Shown one piece after another: positions 55,403 to 64,000 of a stretch of DNA of 64,000 nucleotides (the first letter of the stretch is position 1; the number at the start of each line of letters is the position of its first letter). The DNA lies in the NCBI RefSeq assembly GCF_025562455.1, contig NZ_JAHPRO010000007.1:1-64000 (forward strand), given 5' to 3'. Made by a program: the position numbers and the translations under genes. This stretch comes from Acinetobacter sp. WU_MDCI_Axc73. Its GTDB lineage: Bacteria; Pseudomonadota; Gammaproteobacteria; Pseudomonadales; Moraxellaceae. The notes beneath the pieces were generated by a model. The model had not been told where the DNA came from, made no database searches, and was given only the letters and a program-made list of their open reading frames with translations.

Positions 55403-55849
55403 GTGGCTGAATTAAGTTTTGAACGCCTTTATCAATTTTTTAGTAAAATACCAAGCATTCAGGAAAGCCGAATCGATGCACATGGCGCAGATGGCAAAGA
55501 TGCATGGTGGTTTAAATTTCAAATTGATGTTGAACATCCTCTGGCTTGGCAAACGGTGCAAGAGTTGGGACATGTGCTGAATTATTTATCGACCAATGAA
55601 CGTTTACCCACCCAATTTTTTCCAGTTTCTCCTCCCCCCTATATGAATGGTGAACCAAAAGAATTTCTGGCGTGGGTCATTCAATGTAATCATCCAGATT
55701 TTACTCCAGATGTCGTGTGTGACTGGCTCGAGGCACGTTTGCCGAATCCAGTTGAAGATGAAAGCCAATGGAAAATTTCAACTGATTTGGCGGGACTTGA
55801 TGAGTTATCAGCTAAAGAGTTAGATGAACTTATTCCTCCAAGCCATTAA
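55403..55849 (+). CDS. Conserved protein of unknown function
   Basis: This 148-residue acidic soluble protein starts at GTG with a GAG-type site upstream. It has no signal peptide. The order FERLYQFFSKIPSIQESRID, HGADGKDAWWFKFQIDVEHPLAWQTVQELGHVLNYLS, PTQFFPVSPPPYMNGEPKEFLAWVIQCNHPDFTPDVVCDWLEARLP, then an acidic tail, looks like one alpha/beta domain. I do not recognise a family. The terminator at 55865 and consistent reading frame support a real gene. Confidence 0.78.
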   Translation: MAELSFERLYQFFSKIPSIQESRIDAHGADGKDAWWFKFQIDVEHPLAWQTVQELGHVLNYLSTNERLPTQFFPVSPPPYMNGEPKEFLAWVIQCNHPDFTPDVVCDWLEARLPNPVEDESQWKISTDLAGLDELSAKELDELIPPSH

Positions 55850-55864
55850 CAACAGATCTAAAAC

Positions 55865-55894
55865 TCAAAAAGAGAGGAATAACCTCTCTTTTTG
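55865..55894. terminator. Bidirectional terminator
   Basis: The stem CAAAAAGAGAGG / CCTCTCTTTTTG with loop AATAA lies between convergent genes. Confidence 0.92.
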
Positions 55895-55933
55895 ATCAGC
55901 ATTGGATTCGCTTTTAAGCAGAATAATCTAAAA

Positions 55934-57415
55934 TTAAAAAGTAGAAAGTCCAGACCATTCCATAAAACGATAGATCCAATATTTGAACTTGGACTCATCT
56001 GCATATTTAGAATAGTCGACACTCATTTGACGACCATTCAGATTTGACCAGGCAGTATTAAAGTAACGCTCTGCATCTTGAAATACGGCATCCTGACTTT
56101 GTCCTTGCACCAACATATCAGTTTCCAGATTATAATTTTTCAAATTACGTGCAGTAAAATTAGCCGAGCCTAAAATCATCTCAGCATGAGTCGGGTTAGA
56201 TTTAATGATCATTTTACTGTGGCATTGTTCACCATGGGTATCACACCAACGCACAGGAATACCTGCTGCATGAAGCTCCGATGCCACTTGACGATTGGGA
56301 ATGCCATTTTTCTGGCGACCAAATGCATCTTTATTTGGATCGAGTAATACGCGTAGTTTCACACCACGTTTTTGTGCTGCTTTTAAATCATTCACAATGT
56401 GACGTTCAGATAAATAAAACATCGCAAGATCAATTTGATCATTGGCTTTTGCGGACTGAATCAAATCCAGCACCGCATGATATATTGCCGCTTCAGTCAA
56501 AACCTGAACTTGAGGTGCTTCATTACTAGCGTTGATTTCACCCATGACCATCATAGATAATGAACCCGCAGACATTTGCGCCACACTCTGTTCAGTTTTT
56601 AACAGATCCATTCCTGTTGGGCCTGAAACCAATAAAGCGACATTGGAATGACGTGAACTGCCATCATGCGGATTGGCTGATGTCACCAAGGATTTCAATC
56701 CCTGATCCGTATCAACGACCAAGGTCTTACGATGATTTGCTTTAAAATTAGCCAATTGCAAATAACTGCGTAATGTAATTTTTTCCTTACCAAATGGATT
56801 TGGTAACCAGCCTTTTTCAGTATTATTGCCTAAATCTTGACAACAAAGATACCAAAGTCCTGACCAAGTTGGATTCGAGGCTCGCAATGGCGTGAGATTA
56901 GTTTCGATGACATCAATGCCTGCCTGACGTAATTGTCGATAATGTTCAGGCAAGATACCACCATAAACTGAATTAATCGGATCAGTAATCAGCGTAATTT
57001 CAACATTGGGCGATTCACGCCGTTTTTGAATCAAGGCTTGTGTAAGTTGTTGTGTTAAGGGGCGCTGCGTCAGCTTAGATTCACCTGTTTCTGAATTAAA
57101 CAAAAACATGTCCAATACAATAATCGTTTTCGCCTGATGGATCAGATTCAAAATTTCATCAAAAATTTGATGATCCTGCTGCTGTTGACCTTGAGCATTC
57201 ACATAAGTTTGATCGGAAAGAAATTTAACCTCTGCATGGCGTAATTTACCAGTAAAATTTAAACCATTGGGTAATGGCTTATAGACATGATAAATCGCAG
57301 AAGCAATATACCCCAGAACTAACACACCTACGATCAGTGCAGCGTAACGACGCCCCGACCAATTCAGCTTTTTGTGAATTCGTTGAAAAATACGCATAAC
57401 AAATAACCTAAACAA
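55934..57415 (-). CDS. Membrane-anchored phospholipase D-like protein
   Basis: This 493-residue protein has one N-terminal membrane segment (about residues 23-45) and two PLD repeats. The first has a complete HKD signature, HRKTLVVD with GSSRHSN after it (about 233-255). The second has HSKMIIKS followed by GSANFTARNL (about 400-425), so the Asp of HxK(x)4D is replaced by Ser. The architecture resembles cardiolipin synthases (cls), but the single anchor and altered second site leave phosphodiesterase or transphosphatidylase activity in doubt. It is convergent with the unknown gene at 55403 and may be co-directional with the TonB receptor gene. Confidence 0.82.
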   Translation of the reverse strand: MFRLFVMRIFQRIHKKLNWSGRRYAALIVGVLVLGYIASAIYHVYKPLPNGLNFTGKLRHAEVKFLSDQTYVNAQGQQQQDHQIFDEILNLIHQAKTIIVLDMFLFNSETGESKLTQRPLTQQLTQALIQKRRESPNVEITLITDPINSVYGGILPEHYRQLRQAGIDVIETNLTPLRASNPTWSGLWYLCCQDLGNNTEKGWLPNPFGKEKITLRSYLQLANFKANHRKTLVVDTDQGLKSLVTSANPHDGSSRHSNVALLVSGPTGMDLLKTEQSVAQMSAGSLSMMVMGEINASNEAPQVQVLTEAAIYHAVLDLIQSAKANDQIDLAMFYLSERHIVNDLKAAQKRGVKLRVLLDPNKDAFGRQKNGIPNRQVASELHAAGIPVRWCDTHGEQCHSKMIIKSNPTHAEMILGSANFTARNLKNYNLETDMLVQGQSQDAVFQDAERYFNTAWSNLNGRQMSVDYSKYADESKFKYWIYRFMEWSGLSTF

Positions 57416-57497
57416 TTAGTCTCAGGCTAGAGTTTATTTCCTTATTTTTCAAGACACGTTTGGTTAAATTGGCTTATCTCAAACGGCAAAAACACAA

Positions 57498-57520
57498 AAG
57501 GAAGACATCGCGTCTTCCTT
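57498..57520 (-). terminator. Terminator after the first TonB receptor gene
   Basis: The stem AAGGAAGAC / GTCTTCCTT with a 5-base loop lies at 57498-57520. On the minus strand it is followed by TTTGTGTTTTTG. Confidence 0.85.
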
Positions 57521-57540
57521 CAGGTAAAAATCTTAGCGAT

Positions 57541-59571
57541 TTAAAAATTAAAATCGACACCCACACTGAAGTTCCGACCTATTTGCGGCACATCAGAGAG
57601 GAAAGACTCGTGTAAATAGACTTTACTATCGAGCAAATTATTGGCTTTGGCATATAACTGATAACCTGTTTTCTGGTTCAACTGCCCCTGATAACTTAAG
57701 CCTAGATTCACCATGTTATAGCTCTTACCCTCGGTTTCATAGTTGGCAATATCATCCTGATTAAAGACGTGATAGTACTCGGCTGTACCAGTGTATCCTT
57801 CACCAAAATCTGCCTTGATACGTGTACCAATTCGCCCACCAGGAATACGTGGTGCATTACCGTTATCATCGAGCTTCGCACGCACATAATCACCAAATAA
57901 GCCTGCATTGTAGCGCGCGCTCATCTGGTAGCTAATATCACCATCAACGCCATAAAAACGTGCATCTGTTTGGTCATAATGTATAGAGCGGAAATCTCCC
58001 TTACGGTCGATGGTATTTGCATAGATAAAGTTATCAAACCAATTATGGTAAACAGTTAAATTGTACTGAAGTGCATCTTGGTTGCCATGAAAACCTAAAT
58101 TGATATTATTCGATTTTTCTTGTGTTAATTCATCATTACCAAATTCGAAACTTTTTGTGGGTCCATGTAATCCTCCATTAGAATATAATTCCTGTGCCAT
58201 TGGAGAGCGTTCTTGATGTGATGCATCAAGTGAAATTTTATGATTCGGTATAAATTCCCAAGCGGTTTCACCTGCAACAGAATACGCCGTACCATTAAAG
58301 TTTTTCTGATCTGAATCCACTTTTGTATCTTGATGATCAATACGTGTAGAGAGTTTTGTCGTGACTGGACCAAACTGTTTTGACTGTAAGGCAAATAAGC
58401 TGTAACGTTCGGTGTCTGTAGGTGCCATCAAAGCTTCTTCACCATCAATGGTCAATTTTTGGCGAGTAAATTGTGCGCCCATTTGACCATTCCAACCTGC
58501 CCACGGATTATTATCTAAAACAACACGAGCATCTGTACCTTTACTATGAAAAAGTGTAGCTGGTGTATCACCATCCATTTCCGCATGTTGGTACGTCGCG
58601 TGGTTCGCTTGAGCCGTTAAACGGCTAAATCCCACAAATGGATCATTCAATTGAGTTTTAACGTCATAACGTTTTTGTTTTAAATTAATCCAAGACGAGC
58701 TTGCTCCCTCATCATCATCTTCATGTTCCGCAGGAATGGTCAACATCATGTTTTGGTCAGGTTCCCAATCTGAATCGACATCTCCAGGAATACCATATTT
58801 ATCATGACGTTCACTATAGGAAAATCCAGTATAGCCACGATCATAAATCCATGACAAACCTGCATGGTAATCATTGGATTTAGCAAAAGTGCTTTGTTCA
58901 CGGCGTGAATCGTTTTGTAGATCATTCGGCAAAATATAGTTATTGGCATCGCGTTTTAAAGCGCCCAAATTTAAAGCAATCTGACGCCCTAAACCGATGG
59001 TGGTATCGCCCGAATAAACTAAACCATCATCACCCGTGTTATAACGTGCACCGATGCGCCCTTCATAGCCATTTTCTGGCATTTTTTCAGGAATTTTATG
59101 ATCGATCACATTGACCAAACCACCAACAGAGCCCGCACCATAAATTAATGTTTCAGGGCCTCTTAGGACTTCGATCTGATCTGCCGAATTCGGATCGACC
59201 GTTACTGCATGGTCAGGTGAAACCGACGAAACATCCAGTGGATCTCCCCCGTTTTGAGTAATCTTGACACGAGCTCCATCCTGACCTCGAATTACAGGCC
59301 GACTTACGCCCCCCGTGTATTGAGCGGAATAAATACCTGCCTGACCATTTAAGGCATTGCCGATTGTCGTTCCACCCTGAACCAATTGATCTTTTTTGAC
59401 AACCGTGTCCCCTAAAGCCTGATCGAGATGATCTTTTGGCGTAGACGTAGCTTGCAATTCAATTGTAGGTAAATCATTGACATCGACTTCCTCTTGAGAA
59501 TCTTGCGCAAAAGCATGATGTATAGATAAAGAAAGAATAGAAAGTGCAAATATTTGTGTTTTTTTAAACAT
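57541..59571 (-). CDS. TonB-dependent outer-membrane receptor (ZnuD-like) 1
   Basis: This 676-residue receptor has a signal peptide (residues 1-22, ending AFAQD). The plug domain carries the QGGTTIGNALNGQAGIYSAQY segment, RPVIRGQDGARVKITQNG and PNSADQIEVLRGPETLIYGAGSVGGLVNVIDHKIP, and a 22-strand barrel ends in the C-terminal aromatic FSVGVDFNF. The opening TIELQATSTPKD resembles TonB-box sequences. Its plug is much like that of the receptor at 59796, so the two are paralogues. ZnuD-type receptors import zinc; a degenerate Zur-type box lies 31 bases upstream. The start was set at 59571. Confidence 0.9.
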   Translation of the reverse strand: MFKKTQIFALSILSLSIHHAFAQDSQEEVDVNDLPTIELQATSTPKDHLDQALGDTVVKKDQLVQGGTTIGNALNGQAGIYSAQYTGGVSRPVIRGQDGARVKITQNGGDPLDVSSVSPDHAVTVDPNSADQIEVLRGPETLIYGAGSVGGLVNVIDHKIPEKMPENGYEGRIGARYNTGDDGLVYSGDTTIGLGRQIALNLGALKRDANNYILPNDLQNDSRREQSTFAKSNDYHAGLSWIYDRGYTGFSYSERHDKYGIPGDVDSDWEPDQNMMLTIPAEHEDDDEGASSSWINLKQKRYDVKTQLNDPFVGFSRLTAQANHATYQHAEMDGDTPATLFHSKGTDARVVLDNNPWAGWNGQMGAQFTRQKLTIDGEEALMAPTDTERYSLFALQSKQFGPVTTKLSTRIDHQDTKVDSDQKNFNGTAYSVAGETAWEFIPNHKISLDASHQERSPMAQELYSNGGLHGPTKSFEFGNDELTQEKSNNINLGFHGNQDALQYNLTVYHNWFDNFIYANTIDRKGDFRSIHYDQTDARFYGVDGDISYQMSARYNAGLFGDYVRAKLDDNGNAPRIPGGRIGTRIKADFGEGYTGTAEYYHVFNQDDIANYETEGKSYNMVNLGLSYQGQLNQKTGYQLYAKANNLLDSKVYLHESFLSDVPQIGRNFSVGVDFNF

Positions 59572-59601
59572 GATGATCATCCAGGTGCGAATCACATGTT
59601 A

Positions 59602-59616
59602 CGTTATAATATATTG
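59602..59616. promoter_or_regulatory. Degenerate Zur-type box upstream of receptor 1
   Basis: CGTTATAATATATTG matches the TGTTATA-N-TATAACA palindrome at the left half (6 of 7) and 4 of 7 on the right half. Its position 31 bases before the receptor start fits a repressor site. Confidence 0.5.
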
Positions 59617-59742
59617 TATATTTTTCAACAAAATTCAGTGTAGTATCAATATTTCCATTAGCAATATGACTTTTATGGTTTTGACAATAAATTAAGTCAA
59701 ATTTAAGCAAAAGATGAAAGAAACAATATAACATTTCAAAAA

Positions 59743-59773
59743 ACATGAAGCCTACATAGCATAGGCTTCATGT
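59743..59773 (-). terminator. Terminator after the second TonB receptor gene
   Basis: The stem ACATGAAGCCTA / TAGGCTTCATGT with a 7-base loop leads on the minus strand into six T residues. Confidence 0.92.
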
Positions 59774-59795
59774 GAATATTTAAAAACCACTACTT

Positions 59796-61874
59796 TTAGA
59801 AACTAAAATCGATCCCCAGCGTAAAGTTTCGTCCAACTTGAGGGATGTTGGATAGAAATGATGCATGGTTATACACTGTTTCATCCAGTAGGTTGTTGGC
59901 TTTTAAATAAACCCGATAATCCGTTTTATCACTGGCACGTGCTGAATAGGCGACACCTAGATTCACCATATTATAGCCGTCTGTCTCAGTTTCATATGCG
60001 GCGATTTTGTCTTGTTTAAACACATGGTAATACTCTGCCATTCCAGAAATACCATCTCCAAAGTCCGCATTAAAACGTGTTCCTAAACGTCCTCCAGGTA
60101 TACGCGGTGCATCACCTTCAGCATCAATTTTTCCGCGAACATAATCTCCAAACATCGTCGTTTTATAGCGTGGAGAAAGTTGATAAGAGATTTCACCCTC
60201 TAGTCCATAAAAACGCGCTTTGTCTTGGGTATATTCGACCAAGCGGAAATTTTCATATCGATCCAGTGTTCGTGCGTAGATATAATCATCAAACCAGTTA
60301 TGGAAGACATTCACATGATAATTCAGTTTGTCTGTATCGTAATAAAACCCTAACTCGATATTATTGGAATTTTCTGGATTTAGATTTTCATTGCCAATTT
60401 CATAAGTATTGGTGGCTAGATGTTTACCATTGGCATAAAGCTCTTGCGCCAGTGGCATACGCTCCTGATGCGAAGCGACTAATGACAATTTATAATTCGG
60501 GGCAAACAACCAATTGGCTGCACCTGAATAAGAAAAAGTATGGTCATCATAATCTTTTTGCGGCGAATCAATATCTATTTGTTGCTGATCAAAACGTGCT
60601 GCCAGTTCAAAATGTACATCTTTCCACTGCGTGTGTTCTAAAGCAAATACACTCCATTTATCTGTAGTACTCGGCCCTGCAAAGATTGATTCTTCACCCG
60701 TAATATCCAATTTTTGACGGCCAAATTGTGTGCCTAATACCCCTTCCCACATACCTATCGGCTGATGCACCAACTCTAAACGAGCATCATAACCTGTACT
60801 TTTAAATGTCGTTGCAGCTTCACCTTCTTCAATTTCATCATGTTTATAGTCCGTATAACTGGCCTGTGCCCGCAACTTTTTAAAGCCTGCAAACGGATCA
60901 TCTAGCTCTGTTCTAAAATCATAACGTTGAGATTTAAGGTCGACCCACGGACCTGCATGATCGTGATCATGTCCATCCTCATCATGATCATGACCACCGT
61001 GATCATGCTCCTCATCATGGTCATCATGCCCACCACAATGCAGATGCGTACCATGCGGATGACAGCTTTCGTATTCATGGCTGTGTCCTGGCAAGCCATA
61101 CTGATCCTGACGATTAATATAGGAAATACCCGTAAACCCACGATCATAAATCCATGACAAACCTACACTGACATTATCTGATTTGGCAAAGGTATTATCG
61201 ACTCGACGCTCTCTTTCACCGTCATGAATATAATCAGGTGCAATATAATTGTTAGCATCACGCTTTAAACCTTCAACACGTAGCGCGACCTGATCACCCA
61301 AACCAACCGTAACACCCGCAGCTGCTAACTTTTCATCGCTGCCTGTATTATAGCGCAGTCCAACCTGCCCCTCATGTCCCTCCTCAGGCATTTGGGTTGG
61401 AATTTTATTATCGGTAACATTCACCAAACCACCCACTGTACCTGCACCGTACAATAAAGTTGACGGCCCTCGAACAATTTCAACTTGCTTCGCTAAAATT
61501 GGATCAACAGTTACAGCATGATCTGGAGATAAAGTTGAAACATCCATCGTTTCAGAGGCATTGTCTAGAACTTTCACACGTGCGCCATCTTGCCCACGAA
61601 TAACTGGACGACTTGCGCCTGGTCCAAACTGATTTGAATACACCCCAACCTGATCACTCAATGCCTCACCAATCGTGGCAGCTCCCTGACGTAATTGATC
61701 ATTCTTAATAATATTGTCAGCAGCCGCATAATCCACAGCACTTTGCACCAGTGGATGCGCACTAACTTCAATAGTTTCTAATTCTTGTATCTCAGTCTGT
61801 TGCTCTGCTGCATGCGTCATGGTGCAGATCGTGGCAAATATTGATACAGTCAGTGCATTCTTTTTAAAGAACAT
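59796..61874 (-). CDS. znuD: TonB-dependent receptor (ZnuD-like) 2 with a His/Asp-rich loop
   Basis: This 692-residue receptor has a signal peptide (residues 1-22), a plug (QGAATIGEALSDQVGVYSNQF, RPVIRGQDGARVKVL, KQVEIVRGPSTLLYGAGTVGGLVNV) and a barrel ending FTLGIDFSF. A surface loop at about residues 264-305 is made largely of His, Asp, Glu and Gly in HDD/HDH steps, with two Cys at its start. This matches the zinc-binding loop of ZnuD-type zinc importers; the symbol is given at family level. A perfect Zur-like palindrome lies 44 bases upstream. GAGG sits 7 bases before the ATG. Confidence 0.9.
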   Translation of the reverse strand: MFFKKNALTVSIFATICTMTHAAEQQTEIQELETIEVSAHPLVQSAVDYAAADNIIKNDQLRQGAATIGEALSDQVGVYSNQFGPGASRPVIRGQDGARVKVLDNASETMDVSTLSPDHAVTVDPILAKQVEIVRGPSTLLYGAGTVGGLVNVTDNKIPTQMPEEGHEGQVGLRYNTGSDEKLAAAGVTVGLGDQVALRVEGLKRDANNYIAPDYIHDGERERRVDNTFAKSDNVSVGLSWIYDRGFTGISYINRQDQYGLPGHSHEYESCHPHGTHLHCGGHDDHDEEHDHGGHDHDEDGHDHDHAGPWVDLKSQRYDFRTELDDPFAGFKKLRAQASYTDYKHDEIEEGEAATTFKSTGYDARLELVHQPIGMWEGVLGTQFGRQKLDITGEESIFAGPSTTDKWSVFALEHTQWKDVHFELAARFDQQQIDIDSPQKDYDDHTFSYSGAANWLFAPNYKLSLVASHQERMPLAQELYANGKHLATNTYEIGNENLNPENSNNIELGFYYDTDKLNYHVNVFHNWFDDYIYARTLDRYENFRLVEYTQDKARFYGLEGEISYQLSPRYKTTMFGDYVRGKIDAEGDAPRIPGGRLGTRFNADFGDGISGMAEYYHVFKQDKIAAYETETDGYNMVNLGVAYSARASDKTDYRVYLKANNLLDETVYNHASFLSNIPQVGRNFTLGIDFSF

Positions 61875-61917
61875 ATAAAGCCTCGAATTCTTAAAATCTT
61901 AAAATACCCTTAATTAT

Positions 61918-61932
61918 TGTTATAATATAACA
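61918..61932. promoter_or_regulatory. Zur-type operator between receptor 2 and the DUF4184 gene
   Basis: TGTTATAATATAACA is a perfect 7-1-7 palindrome and continues with TTTC, which matches the Zur site I recall for Acinetobacter zinc genes. It is 44 bases upstream of receptor 2 and 90 bases upstream of the divergent DUF4184 gene, so it could control both. Confidence 0.8.
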
Positions 61933-62022
61933 TTTCATTTATTTTGCAATAAAAAACATTTATTCATTCCTCAAAGCTTTACACTCAGACCTGATCTTGA
62001 TCCAAATTTTTTTTCAATATTT

Positions 62023-62796
62023 ATGCCTTTTACTTTATCCCATGCTGTTCTTGCTCCCCCTATTGCCAAAATAACTCGATACAAATTGCCCATTGGTGCT
62101 TTAGCGATTGGCTGTATGACGCCAGATTTAGTGCGATTATTTACAAATAAAAATGTCACGATCAGCCATGAATGGGCAGGATTAATTATTCCAAATTTAT
62201 TGCTTGGGCTTATTTTTTGCGTACTGTGGTATGTGCTGTATCGCCCTGCATTGTATAACTGGCTTGCCCTACAAGATGATTTAAATCTTGCTACTTTTAA
62301 TCAGTTCTGTAGTTTTTGCATGGCTTGTATATTCGGAGTCATCATCGGCTGTGCAACACATATTATCTGGGATGGCTTAACCCACGACGACTTTAGAACA
62401 TTTGCATTTCAAAACTTACTCAGTCAAGACATCTTATTTTTAGGGCGAACATACCCTATTCATCGTTTTTTACAACTGTCTACCTCTCTCATCACTTTGC
62501 CGATTTTAGGCTGGATGTGTTATCGCTATATCATTAAATATCGTGTTCAAAATCAGCGCACATCATATAGATTATTAAGTCTTGCGGTATTTCCTTCATT
62601 CGCTGTAGGCGGCTATTTTCTTTTTAGCTATTGGCAACAACTTGATGCTCAACTCTGGCATACAGATACCTATGCTGTTACAGGTAAAGCGATTAATTAT
62701 TTTTCACGTGGTTTTCTCATCAGCTTTAGTTTGTGCTGTCTCCTTTTTATTCTGGTGAAAGGGTTTAAGTCATTCAACGCTCGAAAACAGAATTAA
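62023..62796 (+). CDS. DUF4184-family membrane protein
   Basis: This 257-residue inner-membrane protein starts MPFTLSHAVLAPPIAKITRYKLPIGALAIGCMTPDL and contains an Asp/His-rich motif CATHIIWDGLTHDDFRTF. About six hydrophobic segments are visible (about residues 50-72, 98-120, 150-172, 188-208 and 226-250, besides the first). This order of SHA, D, H-x-x-W-D is typical of the DUF4184/metal-dependent membrane hydrolase-like group; no activity is proven. It is divergent from the zinc receptor and may share its Zur box, so a zinc link is possible but inferred. Confidence 0.82.
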   Translation: MPFTLSHAVLAPPIAKITRYKLPIGALAIGCMTPDLVRLFTNKNVTISHEWAGLIIPNLLLGLIFCVLWYVLYRPALYNWLALQDDLNLATFNQFCSFCMACIFGVIIGCATHIIWDGLTHDDFRTFAFQNLLSQDILFLGRTYPIHRFLQLSTSLITLPILGWMCYRYIIKYRVQNQRTSYRLLSLAVFPSFAVGGYFLFSYWQQLDAQLWHTDTYAVTGKAINYFSRGFLISFSLCCLLFILVKGFKSFNARKQN

Positions 62797-62840
62797 GCTT
62801 TCAATTTACTGTGTTTTTTTGCTGTTTTACGCTCAGGTTC

Positions 62841-62869
62841 TTGTGACCTGCCCTTCAAAAAGGCATAAT
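62841..62869 (+). promoter_or_regulatory. Putative sigma-70 promoter of aspS
   Basis: TTGTGA (62841-62846), a 17-base spacer and CATAAT (62864-62869) lie 71 bases upstream of the aspS start. Confidence 0.55.
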
Positions 62870-62939
62870 CGCTGATTCACTGGCGGTACGCTGTTTACGT
62901 ATACGCCCCTACAGCCAATATAGTTTGGATTTTTAAAAT

Positions 62940-64000
62940 ATGATGCGAACTCATTACTGTGGCTCTTTAACAGAAGCCCAAATTGACCAGACCGTAACAC
63001 TTTGCGGATGGGTACATCGTCGCCGTGATCACGGTGGAGTTATTTTCCTAGACATGCGTGACCGTGATGGGTTAGTCCAAGTCGTGATCGACCCAGATAC
63101 CCCAGAAGCTTTTGCAACCGCTGACAAAGCGCGTTCTGAATTTGTTCTTAAAATTACTGGTCGTGTTCGTCGTCGCTATGCAGGCACTGAAAATGCCAAT
63201 ATGGTCAGTGGTCAAATTGAAGTCTTGGGCAAAGAAATTGAAGTTCTTGCACAATCTGAAACGCCGCCATTCCCATTGAATGATGACAATATCAATGTGT
63301 CTGAAGAACATCGTTTAAAATACCGTTTCCTAGACATCCGTCGTCCAGAAATGTTAGAGCGTCTACGTTTACGTTCTAAAGCAACAACATTAATTCGTAA
63401 CTATTTAGATGACAATGGTTTCCTAGACGTCGAAACACCGATTTTAACCCGTGCGACCCCAGAAGGTGCACGTGACTACCTCGTACCAAGCCGTGTACAA
63501 AATGGTAGTTTCTACGCACTGCCACAATCACCACAATTATTTAAACAATTGTTGATGGTCGGTGGTATTGACCGTTATTACCAAATTGCAAAATGTTTCC
63601 GTGACGAAGACTTGCGTGCAGACCGTCAACCTGAATTTACTCAAATCGACATCGAAACATCGTTCTTAAACGATGATGACATCATGGATTTGATGGAAGG
63701 CATGACCGTTAAATTATTTAACGATTTGCTTGGTGTAAAGTTTGATAAATTCGAACGCATGACCTACAACGATGCCATGCGTGATTATGCATCAGACAAA
63801 CCTGATATGCGTATTCCATTGAAATTGGTTGATGTTGCAGACTTAATGCAAGACGTTGAGTTTAAAGTCTTTGCAGGTCCTGCCAAAGACCCGAAAGGTC
63901 GCATTGTCGCTTTACGTGTCCCTGGTGCAAGCGCATTGCCACGTAGTGCAATTGATGAGTATACCAAATTCGTTGGTATCTATGGTGCCAAAGGTTTGGC
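62940..64000 (+). CDS. aspS: Aspartate-tRNA ligase (5' part, runs off the window)
   Basis: AspS charges tRNA(Asp). About 353 residues are visible of some 590: the OB-fold anticodon-binding domain ([26 protein letters not shown], residues about 18-45), the hinge and the start of the class II catalytic core ([73 protein letters not shown] motif 2 with KCFRDED), then part of the bacterial GAD insertion domain (about 285 onward). The start is ATG at 62940, immediately followed by a second ATG; both give the same frame. Confidence 0.97.
   Translation, partial: MMRTHYCGSLTEAQIDQTVTLCGWVHRRRDHGGVIFLDMRDRDGLVQVVIDPDTPEAFATADKARSEFVLKITGRVRRRYAGTENANMVSGQIEVLGKEIEVLAQSETPPFPLNDDNINVSEEHRLKYRFLDIRRPEMLERLRLRSKATTLIRNYLDDNGFLDVETPILTRATPEGARDYLVPSRVQNGSFYALPQSPQLFKQLLMVGGIDRYYQIAKCFRDEDLRADRQPEFTQIDIETSFLNDDDIMDLMEGMTVKLFNDLLGVKFDKFERMTYNDAMRDYASDKPDMRIPLKLVDVADLMQDVEFKVFAGPAKDPKGRIVALRVPGASALPRSAIDEYTKFVGIYGAKGL

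Noticed and set aside
60077..60667. A 196-residue frame on the plus strand within TonB receptor 2
   Set aside because: The receptor is intact on the minus strand with conserved plug and barrel motifs; this frame has no family resemblance.

Overview
The window comes from a gammaproteobacterial chromosome, almost certainly Acinetobacter. The evidence is the A/T-rich sequence, the gene content and the gene neighbourhoods: a gigA/gigB pair, an accA-tilS-proC-yggT run, BaeSR, an MlaA without a lipidation cysteine, and a split thrS-infC / rpmI-rplT / pheST-ihfA cluster. It is mostly core chromosome. I see no insertion sequence, prophage, integron or CRISPR array.

Left edge (1-5.5 kb): positions 1 to about 335 read leftward as the tandem promoters and leader of a ribosomal RNA operon whose 16S gene would lie just outside the window. 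Rightward follow mlaA (outer-membrane lipid asymmetry), the stress switch gigA-gigB and a nitrilase-family amidase. The type II secretion ATPase gene gspE converges on them.

5.5-22 kb: a coupled pair of an unknown protein and an MscS channel, a very large DUF2339 membrane protein, polA, a leftward accA-tilS-proC-yggT operon, ppx, trxA, and rho with a long leader. After these comes a small alanine-rich lipoprotein gene set in gene-poor DNA.

22-34 kb: the classical translation cluster, broken up by accessory genes. ihfA, pheT, pheS, rplT, rpmI, infC and thrS all read leftward. Interrupting them are an orphan tail-anchored protein, a small unknown protein, a decayed ParB-like pseudogene, an MFS exporter, a two-domain TonB-like periplasmic protein, a glutathione transferase and a small conserved protein. 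infC starts at an ATT codon.

34-45.6 kb: an acyl-CoA synthetase, then a leftward block darP/npr/rapZ/panC/panB/folK/pcnB (ribosome assembly, PTS-Ntr and cell-envelope signalling, pantothenate and folate synthesis, RNA polyadenylation), comEA, mazG, an SDR oxidoreductase and selO. A compact cluster of DnaA boxes follows selO.

45.8-64 kb: the baeR/baeS two-component system with a divergent small lipoprotein, two tandem acyl-CoA dehydrogenases, a PsiE-like membrane protein, three tandem RcnB-family proteins, a phospholipase D-like protein, and two ZnuD-like TonB-dependent receptors. One of the receptors has a long His/Asp-rich loop. A Zur-type palindrome lies between it and a divergent DUF4184 membrane protein. 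The window ends inside aspS. The most interesting non-coding signals are the rRNA promoters, the DnaA-box inverted repeat, the Zur boxes and the multiply broken ParB-like gene.
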